Below, piece after piece: positions 45,363-54,921 of a stretch of DNA of 64,000 nt. Each line of letters starts with the position of its first letter. The first letter of the stretch is position 1. Source of the stretch: an uncultured Planctomycetales bacterium (GTDB taxonomy: Bacteria > Planctomycetota > Planctomycetia > Pirellulales > Thermoguttaceae); contig CALARR010000274.1 of the NCBI GenBank assembly GCA_937889015.1, positions 1 to 64,000 of the forward strand. The letters run 5' to 3'. A model generated the notes under the pieces. It searched no databases, had not been told where the DNA came from, and saw only the letters and a list, made by a program, of their open reading frames with translations. A program made the translations under genes and the position numbers.

Positions 45363-47597
45363 ATGGCCGAGGAAACCACACAAGGGACGCAATCGCAGAC
45401 ACGCGGCCCCTCAGGCCCGCTGCATCAGCCCTATCTGGACGACGCGGCGACCGTTCCCGAGTTCACCCTGCGTGCCGTGCTCGTGGGCGCGGTGCTGGGC
45501 ATCATCTTCGGCGCGTCGTCGCTGTACCTGGTTCTCAAGGTGGGCATGACCATCTCGGCCTCGATCCCCGTGGCCGTGCTCTCGATCACGCTCTTCCGGG
45601 CCCTGTCGCGCGCCTTCGGCCTGCGCCGCGCGACGATCCTCGAAAACAACATCGTTCAGACCACTGGCAGCGCCGGCGAGTCGATCGCCTTCGGCGTGGG
45701 AGTGACCATGCCCGTCACCCTGCTGCTGGGCTTCGACATGCACATCGGCCAGGTGATGATCGTTTCGGTGCTCGGCGGGCTGCTGGGAATCCTGATGATG
45801 ATTCCCCTGCGGCGTGCCTTCATCGTCAAGCAGCACGGCACGCTCCGCTACCCCGAAGGCACGGCTTGCGCCGATGTATTGATTGTCGGGGAACAAGGCG
45901 GCACCAGCGCCAAGATGGTCTTCGTGGGTTTCGGCATCGCCTTCGTCTACAAGTTCCTGATGCAGGCCCTGGGCCTGTGGAAGGACGTGGCCGCCTGCAC
46001 GCTCCGCTGGTTCCAGAAGGCCGAAATCAGCCTGGAAGCCGATCCGGCCTTGCTGGGCGTGGGCTACATCATCGGCACGCGCATCTCTTCCATCATGGTG
46101 GCCGGCGGCGTTTTGGCCTACCTGGTCCTCATGCCCGCCATCACCTTCTTCGGCGGAGAGCTGACCAGTCCCCTCTATCCGGCCGAAAAACTCATCCGCG
46201 ACATGTCGCCCACGGAACTCCGCAACTCCTACGTCCTGTATATCGGGGCCGGAGCCGTGGCGGCCGGCGGCATTATCAGCCTGATCCAGGCCCTGCCGCT
46301 CATCGCCGGATCGCTGGCCTCCGGCCTGCGCGATCTGCGCGCCAGCCGCATGGCCGGCAGCCAGGCCGTAGTGGCGCGCACCGATCGCGACATGTCCTTG
46401 TCCGTGGTGGGCGTGGGTTCCTTGCTGCTGGTGCTGGCCATCTGGATCACGCTCCCGCTGGGAAGTCCCTTCAGTTGGATCAGCCTGTTGGCGGCCTTGC
46501 TGATCGTGCTCTTCGGCTTCCTGTTCGTGACCGTTTCGTCACGGTTGACCGGCGAGATCGGTTCGTCCTCCAACCCCATCTCGGGCATGACCGTGGCCAC
46601 ACTGCTGCTGACGTGCCTGATCTTCCTCGTCCTGGGCTGGACCGCGGCCCCTTATCGCTTGATGGCCCTCTCCGTAGCGGCCATCGTCTGCATCGCCTCG
46701 TCCAATGGCGGAACCACCTCCCAGGATCTCAAGACGGGTTACCTGGTAGGGGCCACGCCCAAGTACCAGCAGTGGGCAATCCTCGCGGGCTCGATTTCTT
46801 CGGCCCTGGTGATCGGCCTGGTCCTGGTCCTCTTGAACCAGGCCAGCACAGTCTACACGGCCAAGAACCTGCCCTCGCTTCCGCACGCCCTCGACGTCCG
46901 GCAACTCGAACGCGTCGAGCAGGCCCCCGGCGACCCGCAACCGTATCACGTCTGGCAAGCGCCGGCCGGAAACGAGCACGGCGTGCTGCCGGGCAAGTAC
47001 CTGGTCGACGACGCGGGCCAGGTTCGCTACTACGTCGATCCGGGCATCAACGGCAGCGTCCACCAGCGCGACAATGGCACGCCCGTGCAGAAGTACGACG
47101 CGCCTAAGACGCGCCTCATGTCCCTGATCATCGACGGCATCTTGCAGCAAAAACTGCCCTGGGCCCTGGTGCTGCTGGGTGTGTTCATCGCCGTGGTGCT
47201 GGAGTTGAGCGGCGTTCCTTCGCTGCCCTTCGCCGTGGGCGTGTATCTGCCCTTGTCGTCTTCGACGCCGATCTTCGTCGGCGGCCTGGTCCGCTGGGCC
47301 GTCGACCGGTGGAACCGCCGCGGCGATCCGGCCGGCGCCTCCGCCTCCGACTCGGACATGAGTTCCGGCGTGCTGTTCTCCACCGGCTATATCGCCGGCG
47401 GGGCGATTGGCGGCGTACTGTTCGGCTTCCTCTCGTTCAGCGATACAATCACCCAGGCCCTCAGCCGCGTGGGAAGCGGCCTGCCTTTCGCACGCTACGA
47501 CTCGCCGGCGGCCATCACCTTCGGCCTGCTGGTCGTGACGTTGCTGCTGGTGGGCACTCGTCGGGCCGTAAGCTCTCCAAGGACAACAACGCCATGA
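45363..47597 (+). CDS. OPT-family oligopeptide transporter
   Basis: This encodes 744 residues with about 15 membrane segments. It matches the OPT superfamily: FTLRAVLVGAVLGIIFGASSLYLVLKVGMTISASIPVAVLSITL at the start, RATILENNIVQTTGSAGESIAFGVGVTMP, GTLRYPEGTACADVLIVGE, SSNGGTTSQDLKTGYLVGATPKYQQWAI and the C-terminal LPFAVGVYLPLSSSTPIFVGGL. Members import oligopeptides, or metal-chelate conjugates in some clades, in the cytoplasmic membrane. The stop codon overlaps the start of the S46 peptidase by 4 nt (ATGA), so translation is probably coupled. That context favours peptides as substrate. Confidence 0.9.
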   Translation: MAEETTQGTQSQTRGPSGPLHQPYLDDAATVPEFTLRAVLVGAVLGIIFGASSLYLVLKVGMTISASIPVAVLSITLFRALSRAFGLRRATILENNIVQTTGSAGESIAFGVGVTMPVTLLLGFDMHIGQVMIVSVLGGLLGILMMIPLRRAFIVKQHGTLRYPEGTACADVLIVGEQGGTSAKMVFVGFGIAFVYKFLMQALGLWKDVAACTLRWFQKAEISLEADPALLGVGYIIGTRISSIMVAGGVLAYLVLMPAITFFGGELTSPLYPAEKLIRDMSPTELRNSYVLYIGAGAVAAGGIISLIQALPLIAGSLASGLRDLRASRMAGSQAVVARTDRDMSLSVVGVGSLLLVLAIWITLPLGSPFSWISLLAALLIVLFGFLFVTVSSRLTGEIGSSSNPISGMTVATLLLTCLIFLVLGWTAAPYRLMALSVAAIVCIASSNGGTTSQDLKTGYLVGATPKYQQWAILAGSISSALVIGLVLVLLNQASTVYTAKNLPSLPHALDVRQLERVEQAPGDPQPYHVWQAPAGNEHGVLPGKYLVDDAGQVRYYVDPGINGSVHQRDNGTPVQKYDAPKTRLMSLIIDGILQQKLPWALVLLGVFIAVVLELSGVPSLPFAVGVYLPLSSSTPIFVGGLVRWAVDRWNRRGDPAGASASDSDMSSGVLFSTGYIAGGAIGGVLFGFLSFSDTITQALSRVGSGLPFARYDSPAAITFGLLVVTLLLVGTRRAVSSPRTTTP

Positions 47598-49663
47598 AGC
47601 TATGCGTCATCTCGTGTATCGTACTGCTCGCCTTCCCGCTCGCTGGCCTGCATGCCGATGAAGGCATGTGGCTGTTCAACAATCCACCGGCCAGGCTCCT
47701 CCAAGAACGTTACGGCTTCCAGGCCACGCCGCAATGGATGCAGCACGTGCAACGCGCCTCCGTGCGGTTCAACAGCGGCGGGTCCGGATCGCTGGTCTCG
47801 TCGCGCGGGCTGGTGATGACCAATCACCACGTCGGGGCCGACGCCCTGCAGAAACTCAGCACGCCCCAGCGCGATCTGCTCAAGCAGGGCTTCTACGCCA
47901 AACGCCCAGAAGAAGAGCTGCCGTGCGTGGACCTGGAACTCAACGTCCTGATGAGCATTGAGGACGTGACCGAACGGGTGAACGCCGCAGTACCGTCCGG
48001 CGCCGAGCCGGCCGAGGCTTTCAAGGCGCGCCGTGCGGCCATGAACACCCTCGAGCAAGAGTCGCTCCAGCAGACCGGCTTGCGGAGCGACGTGGTCACG
48101 CTCTACCAGGGCGGCCGTTACCACCTCTACCGCTACAAGAAGTACACCGATGTCCGCCTGGTCTTCGCCCCCGAACAGGCAATCGCTTTCTTCGGCGGCG
48201 ACCCGGACAACTTCGAGTATCCGCGCTATGACCTGGATGTGTGCTTCTTTCGCGCCTACGAAGACGGCAAGCCGGCTGCCATCCAGGACTTCCTCGCCTG
48301 GAGCCGGAAAGGTGTTCAACAGGACGAACTGGTGTTCGTTTCCGGTCATCCGGGCCGCACCGACCGGCTGAACACCGTGGCCCATTTGGAGTTCCTCCGC
48401 GACCGTTCGTATCCGTACACCCTCAACAAGATCCGGCGGCGCGAGGTTCTTCTGCGGACCTACAGCGAGCGCGGGCTGGAGAACGCGCGCCGCGCCCAGG
48501 ACGAACTATTCGGCTATCAGAACACGCGCAAGGCGCGTCTCGGAGGACTGGCCGGCTTGCAAGATCCTGTGATCCTGGGGGCCAAGCAAGCCGCCGAGGC
48601 CAAGCTCCGCGCCGCCGTGTCGGCCAATCCCGCCCTGCGCGACAAATATGGCGACGCCTGGGACCAGGTGGCGGCGGCCCTCGAACACATGCGCGACATC
48701 CATTATCGCCACGACCTGCTGGAACACTCCGGCGCGTTCAATACCGACTTGTTCGGCATCGCTCGCACCTTGTTCCGCATGGCCGACGAGACAGCCAAGC
48801 CAAACGCCGATCGGCTGCGCGAGTACCGCGAATCCCACTTGGAATCGTTGAAACAGATCCTCTTCTCCGAGGCGCCGATCTACAAGGATCTGGAGACGGT
48901 CAAGCTGGCCGATTCGCTGAGCATGTTCATGGAAATGGCCGGGGCCGACAACGCGCTGGTCCGCCGCGTGCTGGACGGCAAGTCGCCCGCGCAGCGCGCC
49001 GCCGAACTGATCGCCGGCACGCGGCTGGAGGACGTGGCCCAGCGCAAGCAACTGGCCCAGGGCGGGCCGGCGGCGATCCAGGCCTGCCGCGACCCGATGA
49101 TCGAGTTGGTCCGGCTAGTCGACGCCCCGGCGCGCAAACTCCGCCAGACCTTCGAGCAGCGCTGCGAGGAGCCCTTGCGCCAGGCGTATGCGAAGATCGC
49201 CAACGCGCGCTTCGCCCTGCTGGGCACCGACACCTATCCCGACGCCACGTTCACCCTGCGCCTGGCCTTCGGCACGGTCTGCGGCTACGAGGAAGCCGGC
49301 CAGCGCCTGCCCCCCTGGACCACGATCGGCGGGGCCTTCGAACACGCTCACAAGCACGGCTCGCGCGAGCCCTTCGCCCTGCCCGAGTCCTGGCTCCGCA
49401 ACCAATCCCGGCTCGATCCGGCCACGCCCTTCAACTTCCTCTCGACGGCCGACATCATCGGCGGCAACTCCGGCAGCCCGGTCGTCAACCGCAACGCCGA
49501 GGTGGTGGGCCTGATCTTCGACGGCAACCTGCAGTCGCTGGTCCTGGGCTTCACCTACACGCAGCACCAGGCCCGAGCCTTGTCGGTGGACTGTCGCGCC
49601 ATCGTCGAGGCCTTGCGCGAGGTTTACGGCGCGCAGGCGCTGCTCGATGAATTGGGCCCATGA
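47594..49663 (+). CDS. S46-family dipeptidyl-peptidase
   Basis: This encodes 689 residues with a signal peptide (about 1-21). It is the S46 serine peptidase (DPP7/DPP11) family: DEGMWLFNNPP at the mature N-terminus, catalytic His79 in MTNHHVGADAL, likely Asp215 in YPRYDLDVCFFRAYEDGKP, and Ser626 in GGNSGSPVVNRNAEVVGL. The length fits the family (about 700). S46 enzymes release dipeptides from the N-terminus of peptides in the periplasm. At the specificity region following the Ser, IFDGN has Gly where acidic-specific DPP11 would have Arg, suggesting hydrophobic rather than Asp/Glu preference; this is inference. It overlaps the transporter gene by 4 nt. Confidence 0.9.
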   Translation: MKLCVISCIVLLAFPLAGLHADEGMWLFNNPPARLLQERYGFQATPQWMQHVQRASVRFNSGGSGSLVSSRGLVMTNHHVGADALQKLSTPQRDLLKQGFYAKRPEEELPCVDLELNVLMSIEDVTERVNAAVPSGAEPAEAFKARRAAMNTLEQESLQQTGLRSDVVTLYQGGRYHLYRYKKYTDVRLVFAPEQAIAFFGGDPDNFEYPRYDLDVCFFRAYEDGKPAAIQDFLAWSRKGVQQDELVFVSGHPGRTDRLNTVAHLEFLRDRSYPYTLNKIRRREVLLRTYSERGLENARRAQDELFGYQNTRKARLGGLAGLQDPVILGAKQAAEAKLRAAVSANPALRDKYGDAWDQVAAALEHMRDIHYRHDLLEHSGAFNTDLFGIARTLFRMADETAKPNADRLREYRESHLESLKQILFSEAPIYKDLETVKLADSLSMFMEMAGADNALVRRVLDGKSPAQRAAELIAGTRLEDVAQRKQLAQGGPAAIQACRDPMIELVRLVDAPARKLRQTFEQRCEEPLRQAYAKIANARFALLGTDTYPDATFTLRLAFGTVCGYEEAGQRLPPWTTIGGAFEHAHKHGSREPFALPESWLRNQSRLDPATPFNFLSTADIIGGNSGSPVVNRNAEVVGLIFDGNLQSLVLGFTYTQHQARALSVDCRAIVEALREVYGAQALLDELGP

Positions 49664-49678
49664 GCGGAAGCACGCCGC

Positions 49679-50926
49679 CTACGGCCGCACATTCCGCGCG
49701 CCAAACGTGGCCCCATACCGCTGCGCCAATTCGGCATGCCCGAAGCCGTAAGCGTCGCGCAATGCCTCTTCGCTGTCCATGCCTTCCTTCACGTTGTCGA
49801 TCAGCTTGCGGTACTTCTTGGGGTCGATCCGCAGCAACACATCGACAATGCTCGAAGCCGCCCCGTACTGATAGCGTTCCAAGCGAATGTTATCGGCGAA
49901 GAACGTGCCGCCCAATGTTCCGGTCTGGCGGATGCGCTCCACTGCCTCGCCCTGCCGGCGGCGGACCTCGTCGTTCAGCTTGCCGACCACGGCCTGCGCG
50001 ACCCATTCGGCGATTCCCTCGTTGATCCAGGGCACGACGTGCAGTGTCGTCTTGTAGCGGTGCACAAAACCGTGAGCCGTCTCGTGTACCAGGACCACGG
50101 CAAAGAAACTCTCACTGTTGCCCTTGTAGCCGGCAATCAATACCCGGCCGTTGCTGCTGGAATGGCACAGCGCCTGGGCCCCCTCCGACTCCGTGAACTT
50201 CATCACGTCGCGCTCGTAGCGGTGGAAGTCGGCCGGATTCTGAAAGGCCACCACCACGCACTTGCCGCGCCAGATGTTCTTCCCTTGCGGAACGTCGAAG
50301 GCGTGCGTGAGCTTCTCGTACATCGCGTCCAGGTACTTCACGTACACGCCTACCGTCTTCAACGACATGTCGGTGTAGAACAGGAAGTACTTCGTCTCCA
50401 GCAACTGCATGGGCAGGTTCATCTTTTCCGGCAGCTTCTGCAGGAAGTCCTTCTCTTCGGCCAAGTACTTGGCCTGGTCTTCCGGCGAAATCTCCTTCCA
50501 GAAACGCCCCTTCTTGCTCCGCACCCGCTCCTCAATCGCGGCTTCCCGCTGCAGACGCGCCTGGCGTTTCTCGGGATTGTGCGCCAGCTCGCGCGTCTTC
50601 TTATCGAAGCTCACGTCCAGCGGCTTCCCGTCCAGGAAGATCTCGTCGATCGATTGCGCCCCGAGGGTCTGTTGCCGCGGAGGATCGTGCGGCGTGATCG
50701 TCATCGCCCGGATGGCCCCCGGCACGCTGCCCGGCCGGATCTTCTCCACCTTCGCGTCGCCCCAGCTCTGGCCGTTGGTCAGGCGCACGTCCACTGTCGC
50801 GCCGACCAGCGATTGCAGGTCTGGAACCGCATCGGCCGCCTGAGTGGCGGAGGAAAGCTGGGCCGCAATGGCAAACGCCAGGGCAGCCAGTACGTTGACC
50901 GAGCATAGGAGGTGGTTCGCTGTCAT
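49679..50926 (-). CDS. Exported zincin-like protein (HExxH)
   Basis: This encodes 415 residues from the ATG at 50926; the frame is open further upstream. A signal peptide ends near AAQLSSATQAAD. The N-terminal part has a small domain (VGATVDVRLTNGQSWGDAKVEKI). The C-terminal half has the metallopeptidase motif HETAH in VLVHETAHGFVHRY followed by WINEGIAEWVA, giving HExxH...E, typical of gluzincins and like planctomycete DUF1570-type proteins. The substrate is unknown. It converges with the S46 peptidase gene at a 15-bp gap. Confidence 0.75.
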   Translation of the reverse strand: MTANHLLCSVNVLAALAFAIAAQLSSATQAADAVPDLQSLVGATVDVRLTNGQSWGDAKVEKIRPGSVPGAIRAMTITPHDPPRQQTLGAQSIDEIFLDGKPLDVSFDKKTRELAHNPEKRQARLQREAAIEERVRSKKGRFWKEISPEDQAKYLAEEKDFLQKLPEKMNLPMQLLETKYFLFYTDMSLKTVGVYVKYLDAMYEKLTHAFDVPQGKNIWRGKCVVVAFQNPADFHRYERDVMKFTESEGAQALCHSSSNGRVLIAGYKGNSESFFAVVLVHETAHGFVHRYKTTLHVVPWINEGIAEWVAQAVVGKLNDEVRRRQGEAVERIRQTGTLGGTFFADNIRLERYQYGAASSIVDVLLRIDPKKYRKLIDNVKEGMDSEEALRDAYGFGHAELAQRYGATFGARNVRP

Positions 50927-51127
50927 ACGCGTTGAGTCCTGTTCGCCCAGTTCCTGGTCGGCAATGCGAGTCGGGATCAAGATATCCGATCCCCAACCCC
51001 CGCTCAAGAGCCGGTCGCTCTGAAGGTCCTGCGAAGAAGCAGCCTGCCGATGTCACAAGCCTGACCCGACCCTGTATTAGAGGTGAAGCCAATTCCCCTC
51101 CATAACCCGTACCAAGGAGTTCCTGCC

Positions 51128-51514
51128 ATGAAGACCGGTCACTTTGCCGCGCTAGCCCTGAACATCGTCCTCGTGATCGCCAACACGGCTGGCGCCCAGC
51201 AGTTCGGCGTGGAAAACACGGACCAGAGCGTCGTCAGCTCGGCTGCCAACTCGCAGCAAACCGTAGTCACCAAGACGGACATCGACCCGAACGGAGCCAC
51301 TGCGGGCGAGGAGAACGGGTCGGAGGCGGACCATTGGCGCTGGTACCGTCACTACCACTACTATCGCTACTACCGGCCCGTGGTCTACTACTACTATCCG
51401 ACGGTCACCTGGCGGCCCTATGTGGTCTACTGGGATGGCGTCAGCAAGGATCAGTCGAATTCCACCGATTCTGGCGACAAGGTGACCGATAGCGTCGGCC
51501 GGCCCCAACAATGA
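51128..51514 (+). CDS. Small secreted Tyr-rich protein
   Basis: This encodes 128 residues from the ATG at 51128, with AAGGAG (51114-51119) upstream. A signal peptide ends at GAQQF. The middle has an acidic Asn/Ser/Thr-rich part, then a striking aromatic block (about residues 73-105: RWYRHYHYYRYYRP and VVYYYYPTVTWRPYVVYW). The end is polar. I do not recognise the family. Such Tyr/His-rich secreted proteins may be matrix- or cross-link-forming. It is followed by an intrinsic terminator, so it is a separate transcript from the caspase genes. Confidence 0.65.
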   Translation: MKTGHFAALALNIVLVIANTAGAQQFGVENTDQSVVSSAANSQQTVVTKTDIDPNGATAGEENGSEADHWRWYRHYHYYRYYRPVVYYYYPTVTWRPYVVYWDGVSKDQSNSTDSGDKVTDSVGRPQQ

Positions 51515-51529
51515 CAGGACAGGAGAGGG

Positions 51530-51560
51530 GGGGGCGGTCGTCCCAACATCGCCCCCTTTT
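51530..51560 (+). terminator. Intrinsic terminator after the Tyr-rich gene
   Basis: GGGGGCG (51530-51536) pairs with CGCCCCC (51550-51556), followed immediately by TTTT (51557-51560), 15 nt after the stop codon. Confidence 0.6.
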
Positions 51561-51613
51561 CGTCAGAAGGATCGGCTCCCAGCCCCCCTTACCTCTCTGT
51601 CAATCGAGGGGCC

Positions 51614-51643
51614 TTGACGTCCCCGACTGAAAGGACCTAGCTT
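51614..51643 (+). promoter_or_regulatory. Weak promoter candidate for the caspase cluster
   Basis: TTGACG (51614-51619, 5 of 6) is 18 nt from TAGCTT (51638-51643, 3 of 6). A GNRA-capped hairpin ACCC-GCAA-GGGT lies between the promoter and the ATG at 51716. Confidence 0.3.
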
Positions 51644-51715
51644 TAAGGATAAGCGACGCGAGATCCGTACCTGATCCACAGAAGAAACCACCCGCAAGGG
51701 TAGCTGGGGTGCATC

Positions 51716-53296
51716 ATGAGTCGCGTGCATAAGGCGTGGTGCCAACTGCTTTTTGCCGGCTGTCTGGGCACGTTCCTGGCCGCCGCCGTTTCGCCTACTT
51801 GGGCCCAGCAGTCCGGGTCCACGGGCACGGGCCAAGGAATGATCTTCGGCCAGGAGCCGACGACTCCCACGACCACGATTCCCGCCTTCGGCCAGGAGCC
51901 CACGGCGACCAAACCCCAGGATCTGCGCCAGACCAATCCGGACTTCCTGGTGCGCGTCGACGTGAACCGCGCTTCGCGATCCTATCGCGAAGGGGATACG
52001 CTGTCGATCACCGTCGCCAGCGAAGCAGACGCCTACGTGTATGTGCTCTACAGGCAGGCCGACGGGCAGATCTTCCAGGTCTTTCCCAACAACACCCGGC
52101 CGAACAACCGCTTGCGCGCTCGCCAGGCCGAGCAGATCCCAGGCTCCGATGACCTGTTCCGCTGGGTCGTCGGCGCGCCGTTCGGCAAAGAGACGATCAA
52201 GGTCCTGGCCTCCAAGGAGCCGCTGACCGAGCTTTCCGATCCCACCATGCGAGCCAAGTTCTTCAATCCCTTGGCCAGCAGCTCGCTGAAAGGCATCCAA
52301 CTCGAGTTGGGCAAGGCCTCGCAGACCTGGGCCGAGGACTGCGTCGAGATCACCACCTATGCCGCTTCCGATCCCCAAGAGCAATCCGCGGGGCGCCGCG
52401 TCGGGTTGTTTGTCGGCGTGGGCCAATACGAGTACATCTCGCGCACCCAGACCGACGCCGACGGCAAGAAATCGACCGTCTATCAGCCCAATCACCGCGA
52501 CGCGCGCATGCTCTCCGGCGTGATGCAGGAAGTCGGCCAACTCGGCGCGGTGCGACTGTTGACCAACGACCAGGCCACGCGCACCAATGTGGAACAGGCC
52601 ATTACCCAGTGGCTGCCTTCCGCCACGCAATCGGGCGATACCGTGTTCATCTTCTTCTCCGGCATGGCCATGCCTATCTCCCAGGCCGCCGGCGTGCAGG
52701 CCTCGGGCGTGGTCCTGCCCTTGCACGAATTCATGATGGCCAGCACCGTCGAGAGCCTGCAGAAGGCGCGCAGCGAAGGCAAGCTCTCCGACAGCAAGGC
52801 CTCGCAATTGGCCTATGCCGAGCAACTGATGCAGCGCAACGGATCGGGCGACCGGGGCAAGCTGGCCGTCGTGCGCCAGTGGGGCATCACCGACGACCTG
52901 TTCGCCCATTGGCTGCAATCCCTGGCCGGTCGGCAGGTGGTCGTCATCCTGGACGCCCCGCAGGCCAGCGCCTTCGGCAGCCAACTGCAGAACTCCAACC
53001 CCTTGTCCGCCGGCGTGTCACGCCTCGGACAACTGGGACAGCGCGAAATCGCCCTGCTGGGCGCCTGCGGCGAATCGTTGTTCGACGTGCAACGCGACGC
53101 CCAGGGCCTGAGCCTGATGACCGAACTGCTGATCCAAAGCCTCCAATCGGCCAGCGGTCCGCTGAGCCTGGGCGAAGCCCATCAGATCCTGGAGACCAAC
53201 ACGCAGCAACGTCTGGCGCAGGCCGGCAAGAATTCGGCCGTGTATCGGCCCTACCTGCTGAACAACTGCACGCGGAAAGTGTTCCTGAAACCGTAG
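51716..53296 (+). CDS. DUF4384-caspase-like protein with both catalytic residues lost (pseudocaspase)
   Basis: This encodes 526 residues with a signal peptide (about 1-30). A Pro/Thr-rich linker precedes a DUF4384-like beta domain (about 85-170, YREGDTLSITVASEADAYVYVLY). The rest is a caspase-fold (peptidase C14) domain: RRVGLFVGVGQYEYI opens it. Compared with the next gene, the His motif YAGHG reads FSGMA (M317, A318) and the Cys motif SSCHAG reads DAPQAS (P415). The catalytic dyad is therefore absent while the fold-defining strands (VFIFF, RQVVVIL) remain. It is probably a regulatory or decoy paralogue of the two active caspases downstream. It is separated by 34 bp from the second gene. Confidence 0.82.
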   Translation: MSRVHKAWCQLLFAGCLGTFLAAAVSPTWAQQSGSTGTGQGMIFGQEPTTPTTTIPAFGQEPTATKPQDLRQTNPDFLVRVDVNRASRSYREGDTLSITVASEADAYVYVLYRQADGQIFQVFPNNTRPNNRLRARQAEQIPGSDDLFRWVVGAPFGKETIKVLASKEPLTELSDPTMRAKFFNPLASSSLKGIQLELGKASQTWAEDCVEITTYAASDPQEQSAGRRVGLFVGVGQYEYISRTQTDADGKKSTVYQPNHRDARMLSGVMQEVGQLGAVRLLTNDQATRTNVEQAITQWLPSATQSGDTVFIFFSGMAMPISQAAGVQASGVVLPLHEFMMASTVESLQKARSEGKLSDSKASQLAYAEQLMQRNGSGDRGKLAVVRQWGITDDLFAHWLQSLAGRQVVVILDAPQASAFGSQLQNSNPLSAGVSRLGQLGQREIALLGACGESLFDVQRDAQGLSLMTELLIQSLQSASGPLSLGEAHQILETNTQQRLAQAGKNSAVYRPYLLNNCTRKVFLKP

Positions 53297-53330
53297 CTTC
53301 CCATCGTCCCCTGTGTGGAGATTCGCGGCG

Positions 53331-54887
53331 ATGAAGACACCTTTCCCTATCGGCGCAATGCTGAGCCTGGGGGCGATGTTGCTGGCCACGACGGCGTCCA
53401 GGGCCCAGTCGGGCAGCCAGCAAGGCCAGTCGCTGCCGGCCTTCGGAACGCTGCCCAGCCAGACGCAGTCCGGCGGCAATACCACCACCGGTGCCACAAG
53501 CACCAGCGCCGGTACCGGCAGCGCGTTCGGCCAGGTGCCCTGGCTCTCCGGCCAATTGGCTGTGCCCTCCTTCGCGGGCTCGGTGTTGCTCAACGATCGC
53601 CCCCCCTTCTTCGCCGGCGTGAAGGTGAACCATAGCGACCTGGCATACCGCGAAGGCGAAACCCTCTCCGTGCAGTTCACGGCCGAGCGCGACGCCTATC
53701 TCTACCTGATCTACCACCAGGCCGACGGCAAGAGCTATCTCCTCTTCCCCAACGAAGCGCATATCGCCAATTTCGTGTCCGGTGGCAAGTGGGCCTCCGT
53801 GCCGGAGCCCGGGCAAGCTTTCCGTTTCCGCATCAGTACCCCCTTCGGCACCGAGGTGCTGCAGGTCCTGGCGACGGTGCAACCCACGGCGGAACTCGAT
53901 ACGCTGGTGAAGAAGTCGGGCCAGGCGGCCCTGATCCCCAGCGACCTGTTCGGCACCCTGCAGCAACGGCTCGCGCAGGACCTGAACTCGTGGACCGAAC
54001 ACCGCGTGCCCATCCGCACCTCGGCCGGCAGCGGCGCCATGGCCTCGTCGTCAGGTTCGTCGGGCAGTTCCACTTCGTCGGCGCGCAAGGGGGCGCGCGT
54101 GGGGTTGTTCATCGGCATCAACAAGTTCCAGACCAGCGAAGACAAAGGCGAAGGGGGCAACGCGCGCTTCCGCCTGGGCGCGGAGATCATGGCCCAAACC
54201 ATGCTCCAGCGCGGCGGCCTGGACCCGCAGCGCTGCAAGACGCTCATCGGCGAGCAGGCCACGCGCGCCAATATCGAAGCGGCCATCACGCGCTGGTTGC
54301 CCAGCGTGACCCAACCCGGCGACACGGTGTTCCTCTTCTACGCCGGGCACGGGGGATTGGTCAAGAACCTCGACGGCACCAAGCCGGACGGCAAAGACGG
54401 CGTGCTCACCACCTACAACAATTCCTTCCAATCGCAGAAGCTGTCGGAAGATGCCTGGGACGAAGAGGCACGCAAGAGCTGGATCTCCGACAGCGCCCTG
54501 GCACGCTGGCTGCAGGAACTGCCCGGTCGGCAGATCGCCGTGATGATCTCCAGTTGCCACGCCGGATCGATGATCGACAGCAAGCTGCTGGCCAAGTTCG
54601 GCTCGCGTGAAGCGACGCGCGTCAAAGGCATCTCCGAAGTGAACACGGCCGTCCTGGTCTCCTGCCTGCCGGACGAACAAACCCTGTCCAATCCGAAGAA
54701 ACCGGTCTGGCTGGCTCAATACCTGGTCGACGCCATGACCCGCCTGCCCGCTCCGGTGACTTTGCAGCGGGCGTTTGAATACTATCGCGAACAGCATCGG
54801 CAGCGGATGGTCGAAGAGGGAGACAAGGGCTTCCACGAGCCGTTGCTCACCGACACGGCGCTGCTGCCGATCACCCTGGTGCCATAG
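53331..54887 (+). CDS. DUF4384-caspase-family protein, intact dyad
   Basis: This encodes 518 residues with a signal peptide (about 1-25). A Gly/Ser/Thr-rich linker leads to a DUF4384-like domain (about 100-200, YREGETLSVQFTAERDAYLYLIYHQADGKSYLLFPN). The caspase domain begins GARVGLFIGINKFQT. The catalytic His340 is in FLFYAGHGG and Cys409 is in VMISSCHAGSM. It is homologous throughout to the preceding gene, so the two are tandem duplicates, one decayed. The protein is probably exported. Bacterial caspase homologues cleave after basic or small residues in most cases tested, but the substrate here is unknown. An alternative GTG start lies at 53313. Confidence 0.87.
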   Translation: MKTPFPIGAMLSLGAMLLATTASRAQSGSQQGQSLPAFGTLPSQTQSGGNTTTGATSTSAGTGSAFGQVPWLSGQLAVPSFAGSVLLNDRPPFFAGVKVNHSDLAYREGETLSVQFTAERDAYLYLIYHQADGKSYLLFPNEAHIANFVSGGKWASVPEPGQAFRFRISTPFGTEVLQVLATVQPTAELDTLVKKSGQAALIPSDLFGTLQQRLAQDLNSWTEHRVPIRTSAGSGAMASSSGSSGSSTSSARKGARVGLFIGINKFQTSEDKGEGGNARFRLGAEIMAQTMLQRGGLDPQRCKTLIGEQATRANIEAAITRWLPSVTQPGDTVFLFYAGHGGLVKNLDGTKPDGKDGVLTTYNNSFQSQKLSEDAWDEEARKSWISDSALARWLQELPGRQIAVMISSCHAGSMIDSKLLAKFGSREATRVKGISEVNTAVLVSCLPDEQTLSNPKKPVWLAQYLVDAMTRLPAPVTLQRAFEYYREQHRQRMVEEGDKGFHEPLLTDTALLPITLVP

Positions 54888-54895
54888 CCCATACT

Positions 54896-54921
54896 CCTCT
54901 CTCCCGCATGCGGGAGAGAGG
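54896..54921. repeat. Perfect 26-bp palindrome with GGGGGTGAGGG flank
   Basis: A 13-bp arm, CCTCTCTCCCGCA, is followed directly by its reverse complement, then AGGGGGTGAGGG. It sits 8 nt after the stop of the second caspase gene. From memory, sequences of the form CTCTCCC...GGGAGAG...GGGGTGAGGG are widespread intergenic repeats in bacteria. It can act as a 3' hairpin between two caspase genes. Confidence 0.6.

Noticed and set aside
51660..51715. Leader of the first caspase gene resembles part of a c-di-GMP-I riboswitch (AAACC, GCAA-capped hairpin, GGGTAGCTGGGGTGC)
   Set aside because: The conserved GACGCAAAGCC core and second paired region are missing, and the remaining similarity is short and could arise by chance.
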